Source of the DNA: Phymatolithon calcareum
Lineage: Eukaryota > Rhodophyta > Florideophyceae > Hapalidiales
Length of the DNA stretch: 64,000 nucleotides
Direction of reading: 5' to 3'
Assembly (NCBI GenBank): GCA_977006965.1
Contig: OZ345364.1
Coordinates: forward strand, 2,294,001-2,358,000
Under the pieces are notes generated by a model that searched no databases, was not told the origin of the DNA, and saw only the letters and a list, made by a program, of their open reading frames with translations. Of the stretch, positions 20,601 through 29,391 are shown piece after piece (the stretch's first letter is position 1; every line of letters begins with the position of its first letter). The position numbers were made by a program, and so were the translations under genes.

Positions 20601-21137
20601 TTTAGCTCTGCGGCGACCCGGATCATCACATGCTAGCGAGTACAACACAGAGCGAATATCCCCTGCAGCAAGAAGAAGAATGGTCGCCGAATCAGCTTCA
20701 GGTGGAATCCCTGACAGAACGTACGACGGCGGTGTGTTGCCAAATGCATAGTAGCCCGGATTGATGGACAGATTGGGTATCGCATAAACCGGCAGTAGAT
20801 TGAGTTTTAGTGGGAAAGTGTGCACGTGCAATGAAGATGCTGCTGGCTGCAGCGCAACTGGCGAGTTAGGCACCTGGGCGAGATTGGCGTGTCGGGATCG
20901 CACAATCGCGGGCTTTTCTGTATCTGTGGCATGCACGTATACAATGTGCCGAGCATCTTCCCCGGTAGAAAGAGGTGCTGTCCCGGCAGGCGATCGAAGC
21001 ACAGTACCTGCACGGCCATTGAGACGAGTGTTGTTGCGCAGATCCTTCAAAGTCACAAAAGTACCCGAAGGAAAAAGGGCGTATTGTGGAGGGCTTGACG
21101 TCGACGTCATTGCAGTGCTAGGAGAGTGCGGCCGCAC
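17619..21137 (-). CDS. DUF4470 protein with C-terminal TPR
   Basis: 1172-aa single-exon protein. Residues about 24-90 look like a small SH3-like fold (FVTLKDLRNNTRLNGRAGTV). Residues about 150-210 match the DUF4470 pattern: AAGDIRSVLYSLACDD, then a beta strand, VNDAQPAVIARNIVLLWL. This domain is known from fungal MYND-finger proteins and from the N terminus of the dynein assembly factor DNAAF3. A central segment (FDVIATSNVADHVGLLPLL ... GLIAPGGILLTQS) has a methyltransferase-like strand order, as in DNAAF3-type proteins, without a clear SAM motif. The last about 130 residues form TPR helices (AKERGMKMVKSHDYTGATKEF, CYLNIAHCLLQSGE). There is no MYND zinc motif. Possible chaperone adaptor (inference). 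Two in-frame Mets lie near the start; the first gives MRPHSPST, the second MTSTSSPP. Confidence 0.85.
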   Translation of the reverse strand: MRPHSPSTAMTSTSSPPQYALFPSGTFVTLKDLRNNTRLNGRAGTVLRSPAGTAPLSTGEDARHIVYVHATDTEKPAIVRSRHANLAQVPNSPVALQPAASSLHVHTFPLKLNLLPVYAIPNLSINPGYYAFGNTPPSYVLSGIPPEADSATILLLAAGDIRSVLYSLACDDPGRRRAKTRYSFTVNDAQPAVIARNIVLLWLMLHRKVGVELLFSIWFSLRLSATAYIALCDAVHALLGPDSDEHLRKLRIAFDKPSDWDAVRAVLSQWLTWQDDLMWPTVCDMREEYVKSRQQMSTQKLADKISAPTVMKYSFFKETNFPIEAAKNELKAYYCTGIVKFEEELLYTNPTLFLRPNGYDLHYGSNPYSAFPPFASSYDRKHPLHNMCVSELQRWIAALTVHAKNVSWIFSTADCMVLSINFSRKYTFDVIATSNVADHVGLLPLLQTLRGLIAPGGILLTQSLRYSSYSNSVSDYLERNLFVPIELCEAVLGWRCLGHSGKSDPENGGVLFNIPSLSDLMLSKLAGSSDGRAELNLKWVPAKITDVPLDCSEDIIIANLMSRVRPLYIPHPFSANTYVYKSLQQWSYCHPLTLLPILVTKAGIKDFAPVYDDAADTTELLDIVRCIRDGLIDNLCVATLSVPLGAIENVCNDIYARASELRILLDDGISYSSLHPEFNKTTNSLSISWIMLRRRLQKAHVVRLTAITTVIVASDASNVEVSAMDKAAVPRWLLPAPERHSQQGLALKRKEKVRSCEIKVRLLDEWRNAVDGGQSIGGVVADACGSIKIGIGKSLERAIFINVPGPLCADEKVRGVRDGDIVAFTFTRGRHELRSVMQGADSWLDDCHAWVPMREVDPGFMVFVSGLQMSEEEKFISRSREAHLIPPLIVLKDTLMFFFQKWKEPAFYIAFRSKTVPGTPDVQALVAHHGIRRDHLSGIPAADVSICFMTLSIMHAVIPWIHEKRRKGNVRTIWTTPDDLELLKKYWDVFGMRVKDGPNARKEPPMNAIREKSVRQHFQRALITPLFSSSILESFCGRIDERTVDKRGDDNAESAKERGMKMVKSHDYTGATKEFRSAIVAVLASCESDSVDPKRRRFVGTCYLNIAHCLLQSGEEADAREVVVCCDAALEYLQHGEKQLLAKAKFRKERAHDILRNLQKSKGGSAVQGKHV

Positions 21138-21489
21138 TTGATCCGGATCAAATTTGTTTGCTTCCGAGGCCCTTTGGAAGATTCACGAAACCACTGCTGG
21201 CAAGTGGTTGTTGTTAGCCCATTTGTTGTAAACTCTTTTTGCGAAAAAGTTACGGCCAATTATATTACGCCACGGTTCGAAAAATCCTAAGTCAATCAAC
21301 AGTTGTTGATGTCAATATCAATCAATACGATGGTTCGAAACCCACCGTCGCTCCTTATCATATTCGTGATGGATTCGAATTCCAGTTGTTGAGGAAACAT
21401 CGAACTGTATATATACATTTCGATATATCGAGATGAACATTCTAACATGATGCCCTTCTCTACGTTGCCGAATAGAATATCTGTACAAC
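21138..21489. other. Divergent promoter interval
   Basis: About 350 bp between two divergently transcribed genes, so it should contain both promoters. It holds ATATATA and GATATATCGA near 21410-21430 but no motif I can assign. Confidence 0.45.
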
Positions 21490-22101
21490 ATGGCGTGCAC
21501 CTCCCCGACTATCTCTCCGCGGTCTGGGTTCGCGGGCACCATCGACAGGTTCATCGGACCAGGGGCGACCTCTGCCGAGCTCGCTGTGCAACTCCTCCCG
21601 CTGCCGCTCGCGGCGTTCGCTGCTGTCCGACATCTGGCACTCACAGTTCCGCAATCCTCCATTGCTCAGAAAGTAGTTGCGGCGGTAATCTCTGCCGATG
21701 TTGTCGGTGGCATTCTCACCAATTCCACTTCTGCCGCCAAGCGCTGGTACCATCGTCCGGGGCAGACTGCGCGGAACCACATGTCCTTCGTCTTTCTACA
21801 TCTGCTTCACATCGCAGTGATATCCTGGATGTTTCGTGGTGGAGACTTAGCCTTTTTCGTCGCCATATCAGCAGCTCTGATTGTTTCCGCGACCATCGTA
21901 GTCGCAGTTCCTTTATATTTGCAGCGCCCAGTTGCGCTAGGCCTCTATGCAACTATCAATGTCTTGGACAGATGTGTAGTGCCTCCTACGACAGGACTGG
22001 AGTGGTTTCTCAGTCTATTCTTTCTGAAATTAATTGTTGCCCATCTTCTCAAGGAGACCGCATACCAACCACGTGTTGAGGAGGACAATAAGGACGAGTG
22101 A
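21490..22101 (+). CDS. Small multi-pass membrane protein, unknown
   Basis: 203 aa with about five hydrophobic spans. Characteristic segments are SADVVGGILTNSTSAAKRWYH after the second span and FVFLHLLHIAVISWMF, giving several His residues at membrane edges. A similar pattern (D-x-x-G-G-x-x-x-N near RWYH, then an H-rich helix) occurs in uncharacterised bacterial and fungal membrane proteins as far as I recall, but I cannot name the family. The Met at 21490 is preceded by no in-frame alternative. A +1 frame ORF overlaps but lacks hydrophobic pattern. Confidence 0.75.
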   Translation: MACTSPTISPRSGFAGTIDRFIGPGATSAELAVQLLPLPLAAFAAVRHLALTVPQSSIAQKVVAAVISADVVGGILTNSTSAAKRWYHRPGQTARNHMSFVFLHLLHIAVISWMFRGGDLAFFVAISAALIVSATIVVAVPLYLQRPVALGLYATINVLDRCVVPPTTGLEWFLSLFFLKLIVAHLLKETAYQPRVEEDNKDE

Positions 22102-22308
22102 AATACAATGTAAAAGGGGGCTGCAGTAATCAATTACAAAGATGCAATCGCATGCGTTCATTTGCAACTGTGAACAGTGCTATCTCCGGAATTGGAACAA
22201 GTACATACTGTAGACTGAACTCAATCCAATCTGCATTTACGCTCTTGAAATGACTAGTATTCAAAAAATTGCTACGAAAAGTACAGATTAATCAGTCGGG
22301 ACCGATGT

Positions 22309-25300
22309 CTAGTTGAATTGCGCTGGATACTTGCCACTCACAGGTGTGTACGCCTGCGACTTGGACTCGGGATGGGACATAATACCAACAGAGTTGTAGT
22401 TTCCGCCATCCTGAACAACAGGCGTTTCGTCCAGTATGCGCGGCGGAAGTGGTGGCACCTGGGACGACTGCCCCATAAGAGAGGAAAACTTGCTAACGAC
22501 CGACTTAATTTGTTTCGTCCCTTTTCTGCGTGCAGCATCCATTTTTTCAGTAACTTCTGCTGAGTTCAGCCGTTGTTGCAACGCAGATGGAACAAACCCA
22601 GAGAGCGAGCTTGCACTTGGGAGGGAGTTGACACTCCATCCCTTCCCTGCATCTGCTGATCGCGACGGTGCGGCCACTCTCTCAACAGGACTCACTCCGA
22701 CTTGTGATGATGATCGATATTCCAAATCTGACTGTGCACGCAACGACTGTGATGAATTGTTCATCGACGAAATCGCTCGGTCTGCACCCTCATTGAACGG
22801 CGTTAAATGGAGAAAACCATGGAGTCGTCCGGTGGAGATTCCTGCCATTCGAACGGGCACATTGAATTCTCCACCAGATTCACCAGCACCAGATTCACTA
22901 GCACAGGTCATTGGAATCACAAAATGCCCGGCAATCATCGTGTCTGACAAAGGTGTTGCGATTAAAACTTGTCCTAGCAAGAAACTGGACATAATTTCCT
23001 CAGTGTCCGTGGGAAGAAAGACGAGTCTCACTTGCTCAGACCAGACAGGATTCGCCGTAGGTCGGGAGGTTGGCTTCGTTCCCGAGGCTTCTGAACTTGC
23101 ATATTCAGAATAAACATTAACAAAAGTTGTTAGTGGTATGGTTGTGTCAACACCTGGTGGAGTTCGAATCTCTTTCCCACAAAGATTTGAGAGTGTCGCG
23201 ACATATTTCACCATGTTCTTCGGAACAGTCGGTGCAGGACGGCCATTCGTAACACCATCCGTGAGTGTAACAATATGAGCTTGGCTTTCACTTCCATCCT
23301 GTGGGCAGCTCCAAAACGATGTCGGTTTCAGGCTGTCATTCCATCGTACACTTGGGAACGAATTTCGCATTACGGAAAGTCCATTGCTAAGAGAATAGCA
23401 CGCAGATCCATCTCCAAGGTGAACCCACCGCCGAGATTCTGGTCCCGTTGCATTACTCTTTTTCCATTTCAACTCTCCCATTGTTCCCGCGATACAGACA
23501 TGATGAAACTGGTTTGTAATGTCGAACGCGGAATTTCGTAACTTTAAGGATGCCACAACACGGAAAAGATCTTCGGGTCCATTCACGGACACACTTGCAA
23601 AGCACATCGAAGTTCCTCCAGCAATCATTGACACGGCCACACCACAACCTTGAGAGGATCCTGGAGGTCCAGGTGGTCTTCGAGCAGTTGCTTCGGACAC
23701 ACTCATGACGGCTGGCGCAATGTCCTTCGAAGCGAGAATCGCAATAGCTGGTCCTCCATTTGGCACTGATACGGCACTTATTAAAACATACTGCGAGCTA
23801 TCCACATCTTCGGGAACAGCGCCGAGTCCCCAAGGTCGCCCAGATCCATAAGTCTCGGGAATGACCAATGCCACAATTTCTCGAAGAGTTTCTAGAGGTT
23901 TGTGCAATCCCCAGTGAGAAATTTTGTGATCACCGACATTTAGACCAGCCATGCACCGCAGTCGAATAGGATCACTTCCCATCCGCTGTACGACAGGCGG
24001 AGATGCCCACATCAAAACAGCCCGCAAGAAATTCTCTCGCGCTATTACACCGTCCCGAAAAATAAGGTCAAGTGGCGAAGCCGCCGCAGCAGATTCATTG
24101 GAGGGAGTGAAGAGAAGCCGAAGTCGGGCGACTGATTTCCGGTCTCCAGGTTTTCCATCTTCAATTCTTTCCCATGAGGTCAGCGTTTGTCTCGGGTAAT
24201 CAACACGAACGCCTTCCGATGTGACCAGATACATTACAGCGTCCCCGAGCTCTATAGAAATGTCCTGACGATCTCCTCCAGCATTCATTCGCTGCGCCTG
24301 AAACTTGTACCACACCGACGGTTTTGACGAAGTTGACACAGTGGGAGCCTCTAAGTCGATCAGAAGTGACTCTCCTGTTGCAGCACCTGTGGGAAAACCA
24401 GGAGAGGATAAAGTCTGGAGGGGCTGAATTACTGCATTCCCGCACAAGATATCAATTGACTCTTGCCGGCCCCCATCGACAAAATTCTTATAGTACATGC
24501 GCATGACAGATTTCATTCCATCTCCGATAACGCCAGTTGTGGATCGCTTGCCTGTTCTTGTGAAATCTGTTTTCAAAGCTCCAGTACCTGAATACTGCTT
24601 GGACACCTGATCAGCATTATCTCCCCAAATATGCTTGAAACGATCCTCTGAATCTCCGTATAGGCGAACTGACGCTAGAACCGCAGCGCCCTGGATCTCG
24701 GGTTTATAGATGGCACCCAATTGCTTCGTGAGGGCCACACGAGCAATCATAGATTGCACAACATTCGTTCTGTCCAAGCAATCAACACAGTTCACACGAA
24801 AGACCCCTCTCTGTCGCTTTTTCACCTGGAAAGCCTCCAAACCATGGCTGTAAAACTCATGCCGTCCAACGTCATCGCGAATCCTTGACAACAGGGCAGC
24901 CAAGCCTCTTTCGTACTCTTTGCCAGCACAATGTCTGTGAAAGTCAAATGCTATGAGCTTGGTCGCAGAAGTTTTCTCAAACCCCTGCAGGTCGAGTTCA
25001 AAATGCCGTTCGAATGCATTTGCAAGAACGCCCTCACTGCCCAGCTTGTCGACCAGACTCACGACGCCGACCTCTCCGTAACTCTTTGTGATGTTATGAA
25101 AATGAGCGTAAAATGCCTTTCTGCTCGCATTTAAGTCACTGTCAAGTTCAGGACTTGGTCGCGCAATGCCATTGTTTTGTCGCCAGAAAACGGGGACACT
25201 GCCTCGAATAATCAAGAATGAGGAGAACATGTTGGGACGGCGAGGACACCATACTACCTGTTCTGTTTCCACAAAATTTGCAACGTCACCCCGCGCATCT

Positions 25301-26190
25301 ACACCTCTTGTGATGTAACGCGTGCCCGCTCGTCTTCGAGAGCGCCTTGAAATCAAAGTGTATTGAAATTCACTCGAACCACTTTCCAGGGCATCCGATG
25401 AAAAGCGCATCAGACTTGATCCGACAAATCCGTATATTGTTCGCAAGCTCCAATTCACTGCCATGTTGCCGGCATTGCACGCCATTGGGTATGTCCACCA
25501 AAATGCGTTTCCTACTCTGGGCGATGAGTTCAATCTTTTTTCCGAGTTACGAGTAAGATCGCAATGCACAGAGTAGTACAAACTTCCACTTTCTAATGTT
25601 TTTGCGATTGGAGTGGCAAACTCCCGATCCTCCTTGGACATAGGTCCGCCACCCAACTTGAAAAGCTTCACGCGCAATATGGAAAGAATAGGCCCTTGCG
25701 GCAGCACGCCAGCCTGCTTCATGTTGGAAGCAATAACGCAATAAACGCCGGCATTCAGCCGAAGAACTCCAAGAAATCCGGCAGCGGCTTCCACGGAAAT
25801 AACATTGTCGCCTGTGATTCCGGCATGTTCCGCTGAAGACGCCTCATAAGAAACAACGTTCCGGTCATTGACGGCAGGGAATGGAATCACGAGATATCTG
25901 TCTTTTTCGGACACGGATGACCTATTTGCAGGGGAATTGACAGGTCTTGACACCGGGGGCGCAGGACTTAGGTCGATTAGAATGGGAGACGGTGTGGGAG
26001 TGCGTGAATGCACCTGGTTTACGGCATCAACGAGAGCGTTGCGATCTGTGGGATTTTTGGTGCGCAATGCGAAAGACACGTCGTGCAATACAAGTCGATC
26101 GGAAAGCTGCAAAACGCGAAGCGCTCGAGGCGTGTTCGGCGCTGTCGACTCAATTAGGGGTGCGGGAGAGGCCATCGATACGGTTTCCAC
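22309..26190 (-). CDS. SAC-domain phosphoinositide phosphatase
   Basis: 1293-aa single-exon protein. The SAC domain covers roughly residues 100-580: SRRSRRRAGTRYITRGVD upstream, then the CX5R catalytic loop NCVDCLDRTN with Cys468 and Arg474, then SKQYSGTGALKTDFTRTGKR and DGMKSVMRMYYKNFVDG. These blocks match Sac1 and the N-terminal half of synaptojanins, which remove phosphate from PI4P, PI3P and related lipids. The remaining about 700 residues contain no 5-phosphatase motifs; they include a possible beta-rich region near 660-760 and a Ser-rich tail with VSKFSSLMGQSSQVPPLPPR near the end. No C-terminal membrane anchor pair as in Sac1 is visible, so localisation is open. The long tail recalls SAC-plus-extension enzymes of plants in layout only. 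Confidence 0.93.
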   Translation of the reverse strand: METVSMASPAPLIESTAPNTPRALRVLQLSDRLVLHDVSFALRTKNPTDRNALVDAVNQVHSRTPTPSPILIDLSPAPPVSRPVNSPANRSSVSEKDRYLVIPFPAVNDRNVVSYEASSAEHAGITGDNVISVEAAAGFLGVLRLNAGVYCVIASNMKQAGVLPQGPILSILRVKLFKLGGGPMSKEDREFATPIAKTLESGSLYYSVHCDLTRNSEKRLNSSPRVGNAFWWTYPMACNAGNMAVNWSLRTIYGFVGSSLMRFSSDALESGSSEFQYTLISRRSRRRAGTRYITRGVDARGDVANFVETEQVVWCPRRPNMFSSFLIIRGSVPVFWRQNNGIARPSPELDSDLNASRKAFYAHFHNITKSYGEVGVVSLVDKLGSEGVLANAFERHFELDLQGFEKTSATKLIAFDFHRHCAGKEYERGLAALLSRIRDDVGRHEFYSHGLEAFQVKKRQRGVFRVNCVDCLDRTNVVQSMIARVALTKQLGAIYKPEIQGAAVLASVRLYGDSEDRFKHIWGDNADQVSKQYSGTGALKTDFTRTGKRSTTGVIGDGMKSVMRMYYKNFVDGGRQESIDILCGNAVIQPLQTLSSPGFPTGAATGESLLIDLEAPTVSTSSKPSVWYKFQAQRMNAGGDRQDISIELGDAVMYLVTSEGVRVDYPRQTLTSWERIEDGKPGDRKSVARLRLLFTPSNESAAAASPLDLIFRDGVIARENFLRAVLMWASPPVVQRMGSDPIRLRCMAGLNVGDHKISHWGLHKPLETLREIVALVIPETYGSGRPWGLGAVPEDVDSSQYVLISAVSVPNGGPAIAILASKDIAPAVMSVSEATARRPPGPPGSSQGCGVAVSMIAGGTSMCFASVSVNGPEDLFRVVASLKLRNSAFDITNQFHHVCIAGTMGELKWKKSNATGPESRRWVHLGDGSACYSLSNGLSVMRNSFPSVRWNDSLKPTSFWSCPQDGSESQAHIVTLTDGVTNGRPAPTVPKNMVKYVATLSNLCGKEIRTPPGVDTTIPLTTFVNVYSEYASSEASGTKPTSRPTANPVWSEQVRLVFLPTDTEEIMSSFLLGQVLIATPLSDTMIAGHFVIPMTCASESGAGESGGEFNVPVRMAGISTGRLHGFLHLTPFNEGADRAISSMNNSSQSLRAQSDLEYRSSSQVGVSPVERVAAPSRSADAGKGWSVNSLPSASSLSGFVPSALQQRLNSAEVTEKMDAARRKGTKQIKSVVSKFSSLMGQSSQVPPLPPRILDETPVVQDGGNYNSVGIMSHPESKSQAYTPVSGKYPAQFN

Positions 26191-26867
26191 GCGCCAAACA
26201 CGACAAGTTGGCTCCTTGGTAGAGCATGGACTCTAAAAGTACAAGCGCTAAAACCTGGTTCAAAGTTTAGGAAGCGGACGTTAGGTGCGCATGTTGCTGG
26301 TACAGACCACTGATTTCGTACAGTAACTTTACAAACGTTTCAGTGCACCGTCAGGCTATTATGGGGTTGTTGTACGAAACCTGTCATTCCAAATATGCAT
26401 ACAGGTCCACCTGTATCATATCATGAAGTCGAAGAAATATGCTTAAGTGACTGAATATGATTGGCACGGCATACTCCTTCTTACGCATCATGTACAGTAC
26501 GAACTTATGATATGATAAAATGGTACAAAATTGTTTGCAGGGCGGCACCGCTGGACTGCGATCGTCATCATGATGATGATGCCTCTTGCGGCATTCTGTA
26601 CAGCTGTAAAAGCAAAAGTTTCCTCAAGGATCGTTTCTGACGGAAGATCAGTGTAAGCCGACGATATGGGAGTGGCAACGGACCACCAAGGATACCCTGA
26701 AAAACAGATATATCTATGAAACCCCTCGCATTTTCAATGATTGCCTGTTCGAAGCGCATCTGATTTCTTCCTGCGATGCACTTTGTCGTCGTTACTAGTC
26801 CGACCGGCCAAGGACCAACGGCACAGTTTTTCTTCCGATCTGTCCATCACGGCTGATCACACAAGGA
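26191..26867. other. Divergent promoter interval
   Basis: About 680 bp between the SAC and GT25-like genes. It contains TACAGTAACT near 26319 and TGTACAGTACG near 26492, plus a short direct/inverted TATCATATCATGA / TATGATATGATAA pair at 26414 and 26508. No gene seen. Confidence 0.45.
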
Positions 26868-28091
26868 ATGTCTTCCATTCACATCCGCAGACTGAAAACG
26901 TGGCGGACGCCAAGGTTGCTCGCAGGAATTGTTTGCATCCTGTTCATTTTTTCCCGGATCTTTGCTCGTAAACCTGGCTTACAACTCCATACGTTCCGCA
27001 ATGCAACGGAATCTATCACCATTTCTGGTTTAGAGAAGGCGGAAAATGTGCCTCTCTCTGAAGTACAGCGAACGCCAGAATTGGGAGATTCGCGTTTGTC
27101 TCAGACGAAAACAGAGACCACTCAATACTTTCAGCCTTTTGAAGCCACCATGCATGGCGATATGAAGAACTCCGCTTTTTCTCGTTATTCTGGTGCCGGG
27201 TTCCCCTCGTTCTTTACTTGCAACGTTGTCCGAAGCCTGCCAGAATGCGCTGAGCAACGGGAGGAGCCTCGAAGACGGACACAAGCTCATCTGATCTTTC
27301 ACACTGTACGAGAAGGATGCAATACTCTTAAGTTCATATCGTTCGTTCGACGGACCATTGCAGATCACATGAAAAACTTCACTTTGTACACAACTCCGTA
27401 CCTGCGACACTCCATTATTGATTTCATGGACCCTCCTATACCTTTGATTGGAACCTCAGAAGAATACTCCAGAAGAGTAACTGCTGGGGCAATTTCGGAA
27501 TTCGCAACTCATATGGCAATTTGGCGAGAAGTATTCTCCTTACCGGAGAAGACCAATGCGATTGTGCTTTCGTCGTATCTTCCATCGAATTCCACTCTTC
27601 AAAGATTGAACAATGGGCATTTGGAACTCGTGCAAGCAGCTTTGAACGACATGGGAGATAGATGGGACGTAATGACTCTACGGAAATCGAATCTTGGTAC
27701 TCCAAACATTGAGTGGCTGGATGCTGAACGTCTTCCCGGTGTGGCTAACTTTACGACATCTGAGTCTATTGATACCACAACGTACTTCATTACTGCAAAA
27801 GGGGCAAATACCCTTCTGGCTGTGGCCTCGGCGTATGTGCTACCCCTTCCCGACTTTTTGAAAGCTGTAACAGGACTGAAGAACGAGCTTGGCCTTCCAT
27901 TAATCCGGCTGCTGCAGTATGTTGAGAACGAAAATCTCGTCAACAATACGCACATAGGAAGTGAGGACAAATTGGTGGAAAGTGAGGATTGTCGGCTTCC
28001 ACATCGTGAAGTTGGTCAAACTCTGTGGAGTCATCAGCTTCCATATTACCCACCACATCATGCTCTTCTTGGTGTACCAGGTGAATATTGA
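26868..28091 (+). CDS. Type II membrane GT25-like glycosyltransferase
   Basis: 407 aa. A basic N terminus is followed by one hydrophobic anchor (about residues 15-34, RLLAGIVCILFIFSRIF), as in Golgi glycosyltransferases. The luminal part carries blocks reminiscent of family 25: GAISEFATHMAIWREV, WDVMTLRKSN and YFITAKGANTLL. In GT25 enzymes the region after the AIW helix normally ends in an acidic metal-binding EDD; here it reads AIVLSSYLPS, so the usual metal site is missing. It may be inactive or have changed specificity. Several N-x-S/T sites are present. The gene is divergent from the SAC phosphatase gene. Confidence 0.65.
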   Translation: MSSIHIRRLKTWRTPRLLAGIVCILFIFSRIFARKPGLQLHTFRNATESITISGLEKAENVPLSEVQRTPELGDSRLSQTKTETTQYFQPFEATMHGDMKNSAFSRYSGAGFPSFFTCNVVRSLPECAEQREEPRRRTQAHLIFHTVREGCNTLKFISFVRRTIADHMKNFTLYTTPYLRHSIIDFMDPPIPLIGTSEEYSRRVTAGAISEFATHMAIWREVFSLPEKTNAIVLSSYLPSNSTLQRLNNGHLELVQAALNDMGDRWDVMTLRKSNLGTPNIEWLDAERLPGVANFTTSESIDTTTYFITAKGANTLLAVASAYVLPLPDFLKAVTGLKNELGLPLIRLLQYVENENLVNNTHIGSEDKLVESEDCRLPHREVGQTLWSHQLPYYPPHHALLGVPGEY

Positions 28092-29391
28092 AGGATCGTT
28101 ACCATAGCTTACCTTAACTTAGGACTGTCGAATTTGTATTAGGACCAACAAGAGCAACGCCATGGTGTTTGTGCAGGCTTGCTTTTTCAGAGAAACTATA
28201 TTCCACCTTCGAATGGCGAATTGGCAAAGCAATGCGTTCCATTCCTATTATAACTCCCTTGAAATACGAGCAACGTCTCGCTTCTGCCAGAATATCACTG
28301 CCCTTGGACCAGTTCTTTCGACGGAAGGGTCATTTCGGGATGGACGGTGCATTGGAAGGTGACATCAGAGATCAGGGAGCGAGTTCAAAACAAAAGGAAC
28401 CGTTGTGTACATAAAGATTAGACCCGACGAACTGAGCCGGAAGTCGTCACTGTCAGGCTGTCTCGAGAAACTCATATTGACACTGAACTTTCTGGAAGTG
28501 GAATGCGAACGACTTGCTACCCGAATTGCTGGGAAAACAATGAACGGCTCCTGAAAGTTTGGTCAACGATATGTTTCAAACTAATTTTTATCCAACTGTA
28601 GCAGAACGAGGTTGCAATTGCCAGTTTCTGGCAAAGGGATCGCAAATTTATTGGAGTCCTCGATGACACTTCACGTGCAGAAATTATGAACGTCATGATT
28701 CGTGCATGTGATTCTCAAGACTAGTACTGTACAGCACAAAGCCCACCAACTGGTGAGCTGCACGTGCACGCAGCGATGAGCAGCGAGTTCGGATGGGCCC
28801 ACTGTTTTTAATCTAATTTTAGCAGCTGAATGGTCGTCTCATGAGTAACCGGAATTTAAATTCCGGTTATTCGTTTCCAGGCCTATTTCCTTGGAAAGCG
28901 CACTGTATCACAAGATCCCCAGATCATACCGGCGAGCCATTCCTTCACCAAGTGCATGCTCATAAAATATACAAAAATACAACATGACCCAAAAAAATAT
29001 ACGACATTCAGGTGTCCATCTCTACCATTTTTAATGTTTTGAAATATTTCGAAAACTGCGCAATGGGAGTGCTGCATTCTCGAGAAACTTGCACATACAC
29101 TGACAACACAAGACCACCCTCGGTGGGAATCCCAGACCACGCGGCTGCAGAAGACACGCGAACATCGGTTCCGTGCTCTGTCCAACGTTATCAACAATCC
29201 TCAAGCTCACCACTTTCCCTTGAGAACACGACACCTTCCCCGAAGTCTCGGAGCCGACCGGCAACGACTGAACTCGACCGACCACAACCGTGCGCTCAAT
29301 GATCCTCTCTTGTAAGGCGCGGAACTGAGGACTTCCTCGTCATCCTCGACCTCCTTGCTCACTCATCGACTCCAGGAACGCACCCTCCACA
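28092..29391. other. Intergenic, includes JmjC promoter side
   Basis: Region between two plus-strand genes. It has a 24-bp perfect palindrome at 28846-28869 and TACTGTACAG near 28728. ORFs at 28162-28414 and 28883-29302 overlap on both strands and show no motifs. Confidence 0.45.
28846..28869. repeat. Perfect 24-bp palindrome
   Basis: TAACCGGAATTT followed directly by its reverse complement, with no loop. Confidence 0.95.
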
